A stretch of DNA of 64,000 bases from Tagaea sp965279565 (GCA_965279565.1 OZ257249.1:1922001-1986000), one strand, 5' to 3'. Shown: positions 1 through 9,555, counted from the stretch's first letter. Translations and numbers: made by a program. The notes: generated from the sequence alone by a model not told the origin.

Positions 1-1041
1 TCGCCGAGCTGGCGTTTCCTCGCGATCGCGCTGGGCGGCCACGGGTTCGGGATCGCGCTCAATATGGGGGCGGTCACGCTGCTCGGCACGCTGATCAAGC
101 GGTCGAACACGCTCGCGGCGGCCGGCGGCGACGCCGAGATCGTCGCAATCCGCGAGGAGCGGATGAACGTCGCGCTGCTGCAGGGCTTCTTCGCGATGCT
201 GGTCTGGTCGCCGATGGCGATTTCGGTCGCGTTCACGCTCTCGATGATCCCGTCGGTGACGTGGTTCCAGATCGGTCCGCCGGCATTCGCGATCGCGGCG
301 CTGTTCCTGGCGACCGGATGGGTCGTCGACCGCATCAAGTGGCCGCCGTCCCGGCGCCGGTCGCGCCCGCAGCCCGGCCCGAAACCACCGGCGAGCGATG
401 CGTTGCCGATGCTCGGCATCATCGTTGCCCTCGTGTCGACGGTGCTCGGCGCCAAGGCGCTGTTCGGGCTCGGCATGGTCGAAGCGATCGCGTGGTTCGC
501 CGGCCTCTTCGCGCTCGGATGGCTGTTCGTGCAGTACCTGCGCGCGGGCATCCGTGGGGCATTCGTCGCGACCGGCCGGCGGCTCGCCCGCCACGTCGCG
601 CGCTTCGTGCCCGATACACGCGGCGAGCAGATCGTCCTCGGCTCGGCGAGCTTCATGGGCGTCACGCTGGCCACGCTCCTGCAGGGGCTCGGCGTCTCGG
701 CGCTGCTCGACGCCTGGCAGCCGCCCGGCGCGGTCCTTTCGCTGGCGATCGTGCTTTTCATCGTGGTGGGGTCGCAGTTCGGCGTCGTGGCGCTCGTCAC
801 CAGCGCCATCGCCGGCGGTGCCGCGATGGGCATGGCCCGCATGCCGATGACGGCCCTCGACCTCGTCCTGTCGCTGCAGGTCGGCTGGTGCCTGTCGGCG
901 ACGCTGTCGGCCTATTCCGGCGGCACGATGCTGATGGCGCGGATCATCGACCGGGATCCGTCGATCTTCCGCACGTGGAACCTTCCCTGGGCGGTCGTCT
1001 GCTACGTGCTGTTCGCGGCGATCGCGTGGTGGCGCATCTAG
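1..1041 (+). CDS. Multi-span membrane protein, 5' end missing
   Basis: The frame is open from base 1, so the gene begins upstream and only the C-terminal 346 codons are present. The protein has several hydrophobic segments around a basic cytoplasmic loop with an RRRSRPQPGPKPP stretch, and ends in a Trp-rich membrane helix (AWWRI). A Ser-Gly-Gly-Thr stretch near the C-terminus (LSAYSGGTMLMARI) recalls the substrate-site loops of ion/solute symporters, but I cannot assign a family. It converges on the phosphatase-like gene and overlaps its end by four bases. The substrate is unknown. That this is a real gene is well supported by composition and frame length; any transport role is inferred. Confidence 0.75.
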   Translation, partial: SPSWRFLAIALGGHGFGIALNMGAVTLLGTLIKRSNTLAAAGGDAEIVAIREERMNVALLQGFFAMLVWSPMAISVAFTLSMIPSVTWFQIGPPAFAIAALFLATGWVVDRIKWPPSRRRSRPQPGPKPPASDALPMLGIIVALVSTVLGAKALFGLGMVEAIAWFAGLFALGWLFVQYLRAGIRGAFVATGRRLARHVARFVPDTRGEQIVLGSASFMGVTLATLLQGLGVSALLDAWQPPGAVLSLAIVLFIVVGSQFGVVALVTSAIAGGAAMGMARMPMTALDLVLSLQVGWCLSATLSAYSGGTMLMARIIDRDPSIFRTWNLPWAVVCYVLFAAIAWWRI

Positions 1042-1814
1042 GCGCGAAGCACGCAAGCGGCCTCGTCCCACAGTGTCCGCGATGCCGCATGCAGCAGCGG
1101 ACCCACATGCCGGCGGGCGTCGTAGTCGCCGCCATTGTCGAGAAATGCGGCATGCCCGCCAGACTCGCGTACGGCGAGCGATCCTGCCGCGTGGTCCCAC
1201 GGCAGCGTGCGCGTGAAGCACGCGAAACCGAGACGCCCGCGCGCCATGTCGAGATAGACCGCCCCGGCGCAGCGGTCGTCGACGAATCGGCCGAACCGGC
1301 CGGATTCCTCGGCCCGCTTGCGCAGTGTCTTGCCGTAGACGGCGACATCCGGGCCCGGCGTGAGGCGTGCCGGCGTGCCGTTGAAGCGCGCACCGCCGCC
1401 CTTTTCCGCCACGAGCAGGTCGCGCGTCAGCGGTTCGTAGATCCAGCCGGCGACGGGTTCCCCACCCACGGCGAGCGCCACGATCGAGCAGAACGGCGTG
1501 CGGCTGCCAGCGAAATTGGCCGTGCCGTCGAGCGGATCGATGATCCAGACAGGCGCGCTCTCGCCCAGCCGGTCGAGGACCGCGCGGTCGCCGGCGACGG
1601 CTTCCTCGCCGACAACGCTGCTGCCCGGCAGCAGGGCCGCGAGCGCCGGCGTCAGGCGTGCCTCGGCATCAAGATCGGCGGCCGTGACGTAGTCGTTCGG
1701 ACCCTTGAGCGAGATGTCCGCGGCCGCGAGCGCCTTGAAGCGCGGCACGATCGCGGCGTCGGCGACTTCGGCGATCAGGGCGGCGACGCGGTCGATGACG
1801 GAAGCGGAAAGCAT
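1038..1814 (-). CDS. Inositol monophosphatase family protein
   Basis: A 258-aa Mg2+-dependent phosphomonoesterase of the IMPase/CysQ fold. The metal-binding residues are visible: Glu70-Glu71 in VGEEA, the IIDPLDGT motif at residues 91-98 (Asp93, Asp96), and the WDHAAG motif with Asp207 near the C-terminus. Length matches the family. Members act on inositol-1-phosphate, histidinol-phosphate or 3'-phosphoadenosine-5'-phosphate; sequence alone does not separate these. It stands alone on the minus strand, 56 bases downstream of the CDF transporter stop, so it could be co-transcribed with it. The ATG at 1814 is the first in-frame start that keeps the N-terminal helix of the family. Confidence 0.88.
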   Translation of the reverse strand: MLSASVIDRVAALIAEVADAAIVPRFKALAAADISLKGPNDYVTAADLDAEARLTPALAALLPGSSVVGEEAVAGDRAVLDRLGESAPVWIIDPLDGTANFAGSRTPFCSIVALAVGGEPVAGWIYEPLTRDLLVAEKGGGARFNGTPARLTPGPDVAVYGKTLRKRAEESGRFGRFVDDRCAGAVYLDMARGRLGFACFTRTLPWDHAAGSLAVRESGGHAAFLDNGGDYDARRHVGPLLHAASRTLWDEAACVLRA

Positions 1815-1870
1815 GGAGTGGCGTTAAAGCAGCTTCGCGCGGACGGCAAGACCATTCCGCGCCGCGGTCA

Positions 1871-2800
1871 TCAGGCCACGCAGTCGCGCGACAGCTTGCA
1901 TGCCGCGGCGTCGGTCTCGATCTGCACCGTCGCATGGCCGATCGAATGGTGCTCGCGCAGTTCGTCCGCCAGTGCCGACAGGAACGCGTCGCCGGGATGG
2001 CCTGCCGGCATCACGAGATGCGCGGAGAGCGCCGTCTGCGTCGTGCTCGTCGCCCAGATATGCAGATCGTGCAGGCCGGCGACGCCCGGCCGCCCGGCCA
2101 GGAATTCGCGCACGGCCTGCGGGTCGATGCCTGCCGGCACGCCGCCGAGCGACAGGGCGAGGCTGTCCTTGAAAAGCTGCCAGGTGCCCCAGACGATCAC
2201 GGCGACGATGGCAAGGCTCGCCGCGGGGTCGATCCAGAGCCAGCCCGTCGCCATTGCGGCCGCACCCGCCAGGACCACGCCTGCCGAGATCAGCGCGTCT
2301 CCGGCCATGTGCAGGTATGCCCCGCGGATGTTGAGATCGTGCCGCCGGCCGGACGCGAACATCCAGGCCGTGAACCCGTTGATCGCGATGCCGACCGCCG
2401 CGACGGCCATGACGACGCCGCCTTCGACCGGTTCGGGCCGTCCGAACCGGAGGACCGCTTCCCAGGCGATCGCGCCGACGGCGACCAGCAGGATGACGGC
2501 ATTAAAAAGGGCGGAAAGGATTGACGCGCCGCGCAGCCCGAACGTGAAACGCGCCGACGGCGGGCGCTTCGCCAGCAGGGCCGCGGTCCATGCGACAGCC
2601 AGTCCGAGGACATCGGACAGGTTGTGGCCGGCGTCGGCGAGCAGGGCGACCGAGTTGGCGTAGAGGCCGAAGGCGGCCTCGGTCGCGACGAAGGCCGTGT
2701 TCAGCACGATCCCGATGGCGAAGACGCGGCCGAAATCGGCCGGGGCGTGACCGTGGCCGGCGTGCGAATGCCCGTGTCCGTGGTCATGATCGTGCGGCAC
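1871..2800 (-). CDS. Cation diffusion facilitator exporter (His-rich N-terminus)
   Basis: A 309-aa CDF-family metal/proton antiporter of the inner membrane, of the CzcD/ZitB type. Residues 3-18 are a His/Asp/Gly-rich metal-binding tail. The transport site is recognisable: D56-x2-H59-x3-D63 in the second membrane helix and H164-x3-D168 in the fifth. A soluble C-terminal domain follows from about residue 215. His at the first and last site positions is typical of Zn/Co/Cd exporters (family knowledge); the exact metal is not determined. It is the first of two CDF proteins in the window, and this one has the His-rich tail. The ArsR regulator about 0.7 kb upstream could control it, but nothing in the DNA shows this. 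Confidence 0.9.
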   Translation of the reverse strand: MPHDHDHGHGHSHAGHGHAPADFGRVFAIGIVLNTAFVATEAAFGLYANSVALLADAGHNLSDVLGLAVAWTAALLAKRPPSARFTFGLRGASILSALFNAVILLVAVGAIAWEAVLRFGRPEPVEGGVVMAVAAVGIAINGFTAWMFASGRRHDLNIRGAYLHMAGDALISAGVVLAGAAAMATGWLWIDPAASLAIVAVIVWGTWQLFKDSLALSLGGVPAGIDPQAVREFLAGRPGVAGLHDLHIWATSTTQTALSAHLVMPAGHPGDAFLSALADELREHHSIGHATVQIETDAAACKLSRDCVA

Positions 2801-2812
2801 GGCGGCGGCCCG

Positions 2813-3403
2813 CTACTCGGTCCGGAACGGCTTCTGGCGGGCCGTCCGGCCCATTTCGTCGAGCAGGGCGCGCGCCATTGCCCCGTAGGCCGCCATCTCG
2901 TCGACGGGCGTGCCCAGCAGCGTGGCGGTTCCCTGCCAGAGTCGGACACCGCGCGCATCGTCGAGGCTGAGCGTGAGCTGGAACTGGACGGAGCCGGAGC
3001 CGCCGCCTTCGGAGCGGCGGGGATTGGCGAGGCTGTCCTCGGTCGTGGAATAGAGATTGAGCCGCACGCGGGCATCGTCCCGATCTGCCTGGATCGAACC
3101 GATCCCGGGCGGGGGGCCGGCGCGGCCGATCTGCTGGACCGTCGTCTCGAAATTCATCGACAGGGTGCCGGCGCGGTCATCGATATGCCGGCCCTTGCGC
3201 TCCAGCGCCCGCTCGATCTGCTGCTTCAGGCGGCGGTTGTCGCGCGTGTCGTCGAATGGCCGGACACGCAGCGTCGCTTCGGCCGGGATGTCGCGGAAAG
3301 CCTGCGCATTGATCCGGCCGGGCGCGCGGGCGTCGGGGGCTTCCTGCGCTGCGGCCGGCAGTCCTGTGAAGATCAGCAGGAGGAATGTGAAGACGCGGAG
3401 CAT
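2813..3403 (-). CDS. Exported protein of unknown function
   Basis: A 196-aa protein starting with a clear signal peptide (MLRVFTFLLLIFTGLPAAAQ), with cleavage likely after AAAQ. The start at 3403 is chosen because of that signal; the frame is open to 3706, but the upstream part reads as shadow of the ArsR gene. The mature part begins with a Pro/Ala-rich stretch, then a charged region (RVRPFDDTRDNRRLKQQIERAL) and a beta-rich C-terminal half. The pattern is that of a small periplasmic or outer-membrane-associated lipoprotein-like domain, yet there is no lipobox Cys. No named family is recognised. It ends 12 bases before the CDF start, so co-transcription with the exporter is likely. Confidence 0.7.
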   Translation of the reverse strand: MLRVFTFLLLIFTGLPAAAQEAPDARAPGRINAQAFRDIPAEATLRVRPFDDTRDNRRLKQQIERALERKGRHIDDRAGTLSMNFETTVQQIGRAGPPPGIGSIQADRDDARVRLNLYSTTEDSLANPRRSEGGGSGSVQFQLTLSLDDARGVRLWQGTATLLGTPVDEMAAYGAMARALLDEMGRTARQKPFRTE

Positions 3404-3465
3404 CGGCGGCGACTCGACGGGATTGCGGGACGGTCTCGGGGACGGAGCCAGTATAAATGCTGGCG

Positions 3466-3792
3466 TCAGACCGGTCGCCGCCGAATTTCGGGCTTTCCCG
3501 GGGCGCAGAAGATCGAATGCAGGGTCTTCAGGATCTCGATCGCGTCGGATCCGGCGAGCCTGTAGTAGATCGTCTGCCCCTCGCGACGGGTCAGCACGAG
3601 CCTGTCGGTCCGCAGCCGCGCCAGATGCTGCGAGAGCGCCGATTGCGACAGGTCGAGCACGGCTTCCAGCGCGCCGACCGAGCGCTCGCCGCCGGCCAGA
3701 TGGCAAAGGATCGTCAGACGCCGTTCGTTGGCCATCGCCTTGAGGAGGGCGGTCGCTTTCCGGGCGCTGGCTTGCAGACGTTTGGGATCCAT
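3466..3792 (-). CDS. ArsR-family winged-helix regulator
   Basis: A 108-aa ArsR/SmtB-type DNA-binding protein. The N-terminal helix (MANERRLTILCHL) is followed by the recognition helix region LDLSQSALSQHLARLR and a beta wing (LVLTRREGQTIYYRL), in the family order. The usual metal-sensing CxC pair in helix 3 is absent, with only one Cys there, so it may sense something other than arsenic or cadmium, or act through protein modification. The ATG at 3792 is preferred because the residues upstream in frame are not family-like. It sits between the exported protein gene and the FAD oxidoreductase, all on the minus strand. Confidence 0.88.
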   Translation of the reverse strand: MDPKRLQASARKATALLKAMANERRLTILCHLAGGERSVGALEAVLDLSQSALSQHLARLRTDRLVLTRREGQTIYYRLAGSDAIEILKTLHSIFCAPGKPEIRRRPV

Positions 3793-3824
3793 CGATGGAC
3801 GTTTAGTACGACCGGCGGGGATGC

Positions 3825-4949
3825 TCAAGCGTGCAGGCGGGCCGGCGACAGTTCCGACGGTCGCACGCCCATCGCGGCGACGTCGTCCGGCAGCCCCCTG
3901 CCGCGCACGAAGCCCGCGACGATCCGGCCGACGGCGGGGCTCGTCATGATGCCGTAGCCGCCGGGGGCCGCGGCCCAGTGCAGGCCCTCGACGCGGTCGT
4001 CCGGACCCAGGACCGGGCACTTGTCGGCGACGAAGCAGCGCAGCCCGGCCCATTTGCGCCGGATCCGCTCGACCTTCATCGTCGTAGCACCTTCGACGCG
4101 CTCGGCGCACTCGGCGACGTCGATATCCTCGGGCTGCGCGTCGCAGGGCTCCGACGGCGTCTCGTCGGCCGGCGAGGCGAGCATGAGGCCGGCTTCCGGC
4201 TTGAAATAAAACGTCTCGTCGATCTCGCAGGCCATCGGCCAGCCCGCGAGCGTTGCCGCCGCGAAGGGAACTTCGAAGACGAATGCCGTCCGGCGCTTCG
4301 GCACGATGCCGATGGGTCGCGCACCGGCAAGTGCTCCGACCCTGTCGGCCCAGGCGCCGGCCGCATTGACGATCTGCGCCGCCCGGAATGTGCCGGCCTT
4401 CGTGCGCAGCGTCCACATGCCGGCCGAACGGTCGAGATGCTGGAGTTCGGCATCGCAGGCGAGCGTGCCGCCCGCGGCCTTGAAGCCCTTCAGGTAGCCG
4501 CGATGGATCGCATGGACGTCCATGTCCATCGCCGCCGCGTCGTAGAGCGCGCGCGCGAGCCATGCCGGATCGAGCGGCGGGCAGAGCGTCAGCGCTTCCT
4601 TCCGGTCGATCTCGACGACTGTGCCGGGCAGCGCCTCGGCCAGTCCCTTTTCGACGGACGCATCCTTGCCGGCGGCAGCGATGAACAGCGCGCCGCGTGG
4701 GCTAAGCAGCGGATGCTCGGTGAAGCCGGGCGGTGGTGTTTCGAAGAATTCGCGGCTGGCGCACGTGATCTGGCGGATCACCCGCGGGCCGTACGCCTCT
4801 TCGAAAAGTGCCGCCGACCGTCCGGTCGTGTGGTAGCCGGGTTGGGCTTCTGTCTCGAGAAGCAGGACGCGGTGCGTGGAAGCCAGCGCGTAGGCGCATG
4901 AAGCGCCGACGGCGCCCGCGCCGACGATGGCGACGTCGAAATCGGTCAT
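3825..4949 (-). CDS. FAD-dependent oxidoreductase (DAO family)
   Basis: A 374-aa flavoprotein of the glycine/D-amino-acid oxidase (DadA/GlpD-like) superfamily. The Rossmann FAD-binding motif VGAGAVGASCAYAL lies at residues 8-21, followed by the acidic residue that binds ribose (LLLETEAQPG). The C-terminal GGYGIMTSPAVGRIVAGFV segment is the usual second FAD-contact region. Substrate is likely a small amino or hydroxy acid, but the active-site loop does not settle which. The ATG at 4949 puts the FAD motif at the expected distance; a further upstream frame (to 5069) is shadow of the RND gene. It lies ten bases downstream of the RND stop and could be read from the pump operon. Confidence 0.85.
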   Translation of the reverse strand: MTDFDVAIVGAGAVGASCAYALASTHRVLLLETEAQPGYHTTGRSAALFEEAYGPRVIRQITCASREFFETPPPGFTEHPLLSPRGALFIAAAGKDASVEKGLAEALPGTVVEIDRKEALTLCPPLDPAWLARALYDAAAMDMDVHAIHRGYLKGFKAAGGTLACDAELQHLDRSAGMWTLRTKAGTFRAAQIVNAAGAWADRVGALAGARPIGIVPKRRTAFVFEVPFAAATLAGWPMACEIDETFYFKPEAGLMLASPADETPSEPCDAQPEDIDVAECAERVEGATTMKVERIRRKWAGLRCFVADKCPVLGPDDRVEGLHWAAAPGGYGIMTSPAVGRIVAGFVRGRGLPDDVAAMGVRPSELSPARLHA

Positions 4950-4959
4950 GCCTTCATGC

Positions 4960-7900
4960 CTAGTCGGCCGCGTGCGGCTGGGGATGCGCCGTGTCGTGCG
5001 CGCGCTCCTGCTGGGCCAGGTTGAGCGCGATGGCGCCGATCGACTTGGTGTAGCCGGCCAGCAGGACATAGAGGGCCGGCACGATGAAGCTCGTCATCAG
5101 CGTGGCGAACGACACGCCGCCGATGATGACCCAGCCGATCGCCTCGCGGCTTTCCGCACCCGCACCATGGGCGCTGGCGAGCGGAACCGCGCCCACGACC
5201 GTCGCGATCGACGTCATCAGGATGGGCCGCAGGCGCTGGACGGCGGCGTTGAGTACCGCGTCGCGGATCGACTGGCCTTCCTCGCGCAGCTGGTTGGCGA
5301 ACTCCACGATCAGGATGCCGTTCTTCGCCATCAGTCCGATCAGCAGAATCATGCCGATCTGGCTGTAGACGTTGAGCGAGATGCCCGTGAAGTAGAGCGC
5401 GCCGAGGCCGCCCGTGACGGCCAGCGGGACCGACAGCATGATGATCAGCGGGTGGATCCAGCTCTCGAACTGGGCGGCCAGGACGAGGAACACGATCACG
5501 AGCGCCAGACCGAAGGTGAAGTAGAGCGACGCGGCGGATTCCTTGAACTCCTGGCTCTGGCCGCGATAGCTGATGCGGGCTTCCGGCGGAAGCTCCTCGG
5601 CCGCAAAAGTTTCCATGACCGTCAGGGCCTCGCCCAGCGTGAAGCCGGGTGCCAGCGACGCCGTCAGCGTGATCGAGCGCAGTCGGTCGACGCGGTTGAG
5701 CTCTGCCGGGCCGGCGGCTTCGGTGAGCGTGACGAGCGTTGACAGCGGGATGAGCTGCTGCGTCGTCGCCGATCGCACGAAGATGCTGGCAAGGTCCTGC
5801 GGCGTGGCGCGGTCCTGAAGGCGCGCCTGCAGGATCACGTTGTACTCCTCGCCGCGATCGACATAGGTCGACACGTTGCGCGACCCGAACATCGTCTCGA
5901 GCGTGCGGCCGATCGAATCGATCGACACGCCGATGTCGGCGGCGCGGGCGCGGTCGATGCGCACGCGCAGCTCGGGCTTGGTCTCGCGGTAGTTGGAGTC
6001 GACGTTGAGGAAACGCGGATCCTGCGAGAGGCGGACCATCATCAGGTCGCGCCAGCCGCGCAGCGTCTCGTACTCCGTGCCACCGAGCACGAACTGGATC
6101 GGCGGCTGGAAGCCGCGCTGGCCAAGCGACGGCGGGTTCAGCGCGAAGGCGCGCACGCCGGGCAGGCCGGCGATGCGCGGGAAGACTTCGCGCACGATGT
6201 CCTGCTGCTTGATTTCCCGACCCGACGGCTTGGGCGCACCGTTCTCGGAATTGGCGTAGCGCTTGCCCCACGGCTTGAGACGCAGGAACAGCAGGCCCGA
6301 ATTGACCGGTGCCGGGCGCTGGAAGCCCGGCGCGATGTTGGCCATGATCACGGCCGACGTGCCGTTCTCGATGTACGGGCGAAGGATGCGTTCGATCTCG
6401 ATGACCGAATCGGCCGTGTAATTGTAAGAAGCGCCCTCCGGTGCCGTTACCGGGATGACGACGACGCCGCGGTCCTCGATCGGCGTGAATTCCTTCGGGA
6501 TCGCGACAAAGAAGACATAGGCGAGGCCGGAGATCATGATGCCGCTGCCGATGACGACGAGGGGTGCGCGCAGCGTGCGGTCGAGAATCCAGCGGTACCC
6601 TTCGTTGATCGCGACGAAGATCTTCTCGGTCAGCAGGTAGAGCTTGCCTTCGCTTTCGTGCGACTTCAGCAGCTTCGAGCACATCATCGGCGAAAGCGTC
6701 AGCGCGACCAGACACGAGAATGCGACCGCCGCGGCAAGCGCGATGCCGAATTCGGTGAACAGACGGCCCGTATTGCCCTCCATGAACGAGATCGGCACGA
6801 ACACGGCCATCAGCGTCAGCGTGGAGGCGAGCACGGCGAAGGTGATCTGCCGGGCGCCGCGCACGGCAGCCAGCAGGACCGGTTCGCCCTTCTCGATGCG
6901 CGCGTGGATGTTCTCCAGCACGACGATGGCGTCGTCGACGACGATGCCGATCGCCAGCACGAACGCGAGCAGCGTCAGCACGTTGAGCGAATAGCCAAGC
7001 GCGGCGATGACCGTGAACGAGCCGATCACCGAAACCGGAATGGCGACGGTCGGGATGATCGTCGCGCGCCACGAACGCAGGAAGACGAAGATCACGCAGA
7101 TGACGAGGCCGATGCCGATCGCAAGCGCGTGATAGACCTCGAAGATCGACTGTTCGATGAAGACCGATTCGTCGTAGCCGACGAGCACGTCGATGCCTTC
7201 AGGGAACGACTCCTGCAGGCGCTTCATCTCGTCCTTGGCGCCCTTGGCCACCGACAGCGTGTTGCCGGTGGACTGGCGCAGGATGCCCACGCCGACGGCC
7301 GTCTTGCCGTTGGCGCGCAGGCCGGAACGCTCGTCCTCGGGGCCGATCTCGACCCGGGCGACCTCGCCGAGGCGGATCTGGTAGCCCTGTCGCGTCGCGA
7401 TGACGACGGCGTTGAACTGTTCGACGGTTCCCAGACGCGAATCCGTCTTCACCGTGAATTCGCGCTGCGTGGATTCGATGCGGCCCGAGGGCAGCTCGAC
7501 GTTCTGGCGGCGGATCGCGGTCTCGACGTCGTCGACCGTCAGGCCGCGCGCGGCGAGGGCCTGGCGGTCGAGCCAGACGCGCATCGCGAACCGCCGTTCG
7601 CCGGAGATGTTGACCTGCGCCACGCCGGGCACGATCGACAGGCGGTCGACGAGGTTGCGGCGGGCGAAATCGGTCAGCTCGAGCTGGCTGAACCGGTCCG
7701 AATTGAGCGTGAACCACACGATCGCGCGCTGGTCGCCGTCGACCTTCGCGATGATCGGATCGTCCACGCCGTCGGGAAGGCGGGCGCGCACGCGCGCCAC
7801 GCGGTCGCGCACGTCGGCCGACGCGGCGTCGATGTTGCGGTCGAGGCGGAACTCGATCGAGACGTTCGAGCGTTCCTCGCGGCTGTTCGACGTGATCGCC

Positions 7901-8133
7901 TTGACGCCCTCGATCCCGGCGACCGCGCCTTCGATGATCTCTGTGACGCGCGTCTCGACGACCTGGTTGGCCGCTCCCTTGTAGATCGTCGTGACCGAGA
8001 CGATCGGCGGATCGATCGCCGGATACTCGCGCACCGGCAGGCGCTGGAAGGCGGCGATGCCGAGCACCACCACCAGAAGACTCAGGACGGTCGCGAAAAC
8101 CGGCCGCTTGATCGAAATGTCGGACAGGACCAT
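4960..8133 (-). CDS. RND multidrug efflux inner-membrane pump (HAE1/AcrB type)
   Basis: A 1,057-aa proton-driven drug exporter, close to the usual AcrB length. It shows the duplicated RND layout: a first membrane helix near residues 12-30, a large periplasmic loop, six helices, then the repeat. The proton-relay pair Asp400-Asp401 lies in the fourth helix (GIVVDDAIVVLENI), equivalent to AcrB Asp407/408. It would form the trimeric pump that works with the adjacent periplasmic adaptor; no outer-membrane channel gene (TolC/OprM type) is in the window, so one encoded elsewhere is probably used. The adaptor lies 25 bases upstream on the same strand, which indicates an operon. Substrates are unknown. 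Confidence 0.95.
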   Translation of the reverse strand: MVLSDISIKRPVFATVLSLLVVVLGIAAFQRLPVREYPAIDPPIVSVTTIYKGAANQVVETRVTEIIEGAVAGIEGVKAITSNSREERSNVSIEFRLDRNIDAASADVRDRVARVRARLPDGVDDPIIAKVDGDQRAIVWFTLNSDRFSQLELTDFARRNLVDRLSIVPGVAQVNISGERRFAMRVWLDRQALAARGLTVDDVETAIRRQNVELPSGRIESTQREFTVKTDSRLGTVEQFNAVVIATRQGYQIRLGEVARVEIGPEDERSGLRANGKTAVGVGILRQSTGNTLSVAKGAKDEMKRLQESFPEGIDVLVGYDESVFIEQSIFEVYHALAIGIGLVICVIFVFLRSWRATIIPTVAIPVSVIGSFTVIAALGYSLNVLTLLAFVLAIGIVVDDAIVVLENIHARIEKGEPVLLAAVRGARQITFAVLASTLTLMAVFVPISFMEGNTGRLFTEFGIALAAAVAFSCLVALTLSPMMCSKLLKSHESEGKLYLLTEKIFVAINEGYRWILDRTLRAPLVVIGSGIMISGLAYVFFVAIPKEFTPIEDRGVVVIPVTAPEGASYNYTADSVIEIERILRPYIENGTSAVIMANIAPGFQRPAPVNSGLLFLRLKPWGKRYANSENGAPKPSGREIKQQDIVREVFPRIAGLPGVRAFALNPPSLGQRGFQPPIQFVLGGTEYETLRGWRDLMMVRLSQDPRFLNVDSNYRETKPELRVRIDRARAADIGVSIDSIGRTLETMFGSRNVSTYVDRGEEYNVILQARLQDRATPQDLASIFVRSATTQQLIPLSTLVTLTEAAGPAELNRVDRLRSITLTASLAPGFTLGEALTVMETFAAEELPPEARISYRGQSQEFKESAASLYFTFGLALVIVFLVLAAQFESWIHPLIIMLSVPLAVTGGLGALYFTGISLNVYSQIGMILLIGLMAKNGILIVEFANQLREEGQSIRDAVLNAAVQRLRPILMTSIATVVGAVPLASAHGAGAESREAIGWVIIGGVSFATLMTSFIVPALYVLLAGYTKSIGAIALNLAQQERAHDTAHPQPHAAD

Positions 8134-8158
8134 CGGTCGTTCCTGGCTTGAGGGGGGA

Positions 8159-9280
8159 TCAGGAATTCGGCGTCGGAGTGAAGGGCCTTGCGTTCACGGG
8201 AAGGTTCGGGCGCATGCGCTGGAGGCCGCGCACGATGATGCTGTCCGAGAGCGCGACGCCCTGGACTACCTCGACCTGGCCCTGCATGCGCACGCCGAGC
8301 GTGACCTCGCGGCGCTGCGCGCGCCCGTCGACGACCGTGTAGATGAACTGGCGCACGCCTTCGGCGACGAGGGCGTCCTCGGGCACGATGATCGCGTTCT
8401 CGCGCGTCGCGACGGCGAGCGAGACGGTCAGGAACATGCCGGGCTTGAGGTTGAAGTCGGCGTTGTCGAACGTTCCGTTGAGGCGTGCGGCGCGCGTCGC
8501 CGGGTCGATGCGCGTGTCGATTGCCGTGACCTCGCCGATGAACTCGCGGCCGGGGAAGGCCGGCGTCATCGCGACGACGGCGAGACCCGCTCGCAGCCGG
8601 CCGAGATACTGCTCGGGCACCGAGAATTCGACCTTGATCGTCCGCACGTCGTCCAGCGTGGTGATCGCCGTGCCGGGCTGCACGAGCGCGCCGAGGCTGA
8701 CCTGCCGGAGGCCGACGCGGCCCTCGAACGGGGCGGTGATCCGGAAATCCTCGAAGCGCGCGTCGGCGGCGCGCAGACGCGACTCGTTCTGCCGAATTCG
8801 CCCTTCGGCGGCACGCAGCTGGCTTTCGAGCTGGTCGACACGGGCTTCCGGCGCGTTGCCCGACGCGCGCAGCGCACGCGTCCTGTCGAGCTGCTGGCGG
8901 ATCTCGTCGGCGACCGCGCGGGCCTGCTGGATCTCGGCACGGACGGCTTCGGTGTCGGCCGCGCGCTCCCGGCTTTCGAGCTCGACCAGGACCGCGCCGG
9001 CACGGACGGTCTGGCCCTCCTGGAAATTGATCCGCGCGATGTTGCCGGTCTGCTTTGCCGCGACGACGACGGACTCGTTCGCGCGCGCCGTTCCGACGGC
9101 TTCGACGCGTTCGACCACGCGGATGGCGCGGGGATTCGTGACTTCGACGACCGGGGCCGCCGCGGCCGGCCGCGAAACGTCGGCGCCGCCCGTGCCTGCC
9201 TTGGACTGATAGAAGTACCAACCGCCACCGCCGACGCCGACGAGTACCGCCACTACCGCGAGCTGACCGATTACGCGCAT
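8159..9280 (-). CDS. RND efflux periplasmic adaptor (membrane fusion protein)
   Basis: A 373-aa membrane fusion protein that bridges an RND pump to an outer-membrane channel. An uncleaved N-terminal membrane anchor spans about residues 4-22, then come a lipoyl-like half-motif (GNIARINFQEGQTVRAGAVL), a coiled-coil hairpin rich in Arg, Glu and Gln (about residues 100-165), the second lipoyl half, and a beta-barrel domain. The anchor has no lipobox Cys, so it is membrane-anchored by the helix rather than acylated. It is the first gene of the pump operon, and the inverted repeat near 9,370 lies about 80 bases upstream of its start. Confidence 0.93.
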   Translation of the reverse strand: MRVIGQLAVVAVLVGVGGGGWYFYQSKAGTGGADVSRPAAAAPVVEVTNPRAIRVVERVEAVGTARANESVVVAAKQTGNIARINFQEGQTVRAGAVLVELESRERAADTEAVRAEIQQARAVADEIRQQLDRTRALRASGNAPEARVDQLESQLRAAEGRIRQNESRLRAADARFEDFRITAPFEGRVGLRQVSLGALVQPGTAITTLDDVRTIKVEFSVPEQYLGRLRAGLAVVAMTPAFPGREFIGEVTAIDTRIDPATRAARLNGTFDNADFNLKPGMFLTVSLAVATRENAIIVPEDALVAEGVRQFIYTVVDGRAQRREVTLGVRMQGQVEVVQGVALSDSIIVRGLQRMRPNLPVNARPFTPTPNS

Positions 9281-9362
9281 CTGCGTTCTAACTCCGCCTT
9301 CGTCGCCTGTTCATCGGCCGGCCCGAACTAGCAACATCCAAGCCAAGCCACACCGTTTCGGC

Positions 9363-9377
9363 TTGTCGATAAGACAA
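9363..9377. promoter_or_regulatory. Inverted repeat upstream of the RND operon
   Basis: TTGTC and GACAA flank a five-base spacer, forming a perfect 5+5 palindrome in the divergent gap between the pump operon and the cNMP/EAL gene. Position and size would suit a TetR- or MarR-type operator, but no linked regulator gene is present and short palindromes occur by chance. Confidence 0.3.
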
Positions 9378-9555
9378 TCCGGTTGGCCGGAGAATTTAAG
9401 GCCCGCATGCCCCCAAAGGAAGCACTTGATCTGTTACAGCCTGTAATCTACCGCCATATCGGGCACTTGGGCAGCACCCTCTTGGGCTTCCAAGTCGGCG
9501 GCGATCATGGGAGAACTTGGTTCGCTGTCCCGTTTTCTTCCAGCGACGGTCAGAA

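Noticed and set aside
261..2663. An 800-codon plus-strand frame
   Set aside because: It crosses the first membrane protein, the phosphatase and the CDF gene, all clear in other frames; composition is shadow-like.
4946..7072. A 708-codon minus-strand frame overlapping the RND pump
   Set aside because: Out-of-frame shadow in the same gene; the pump frame carries the RND motifs.
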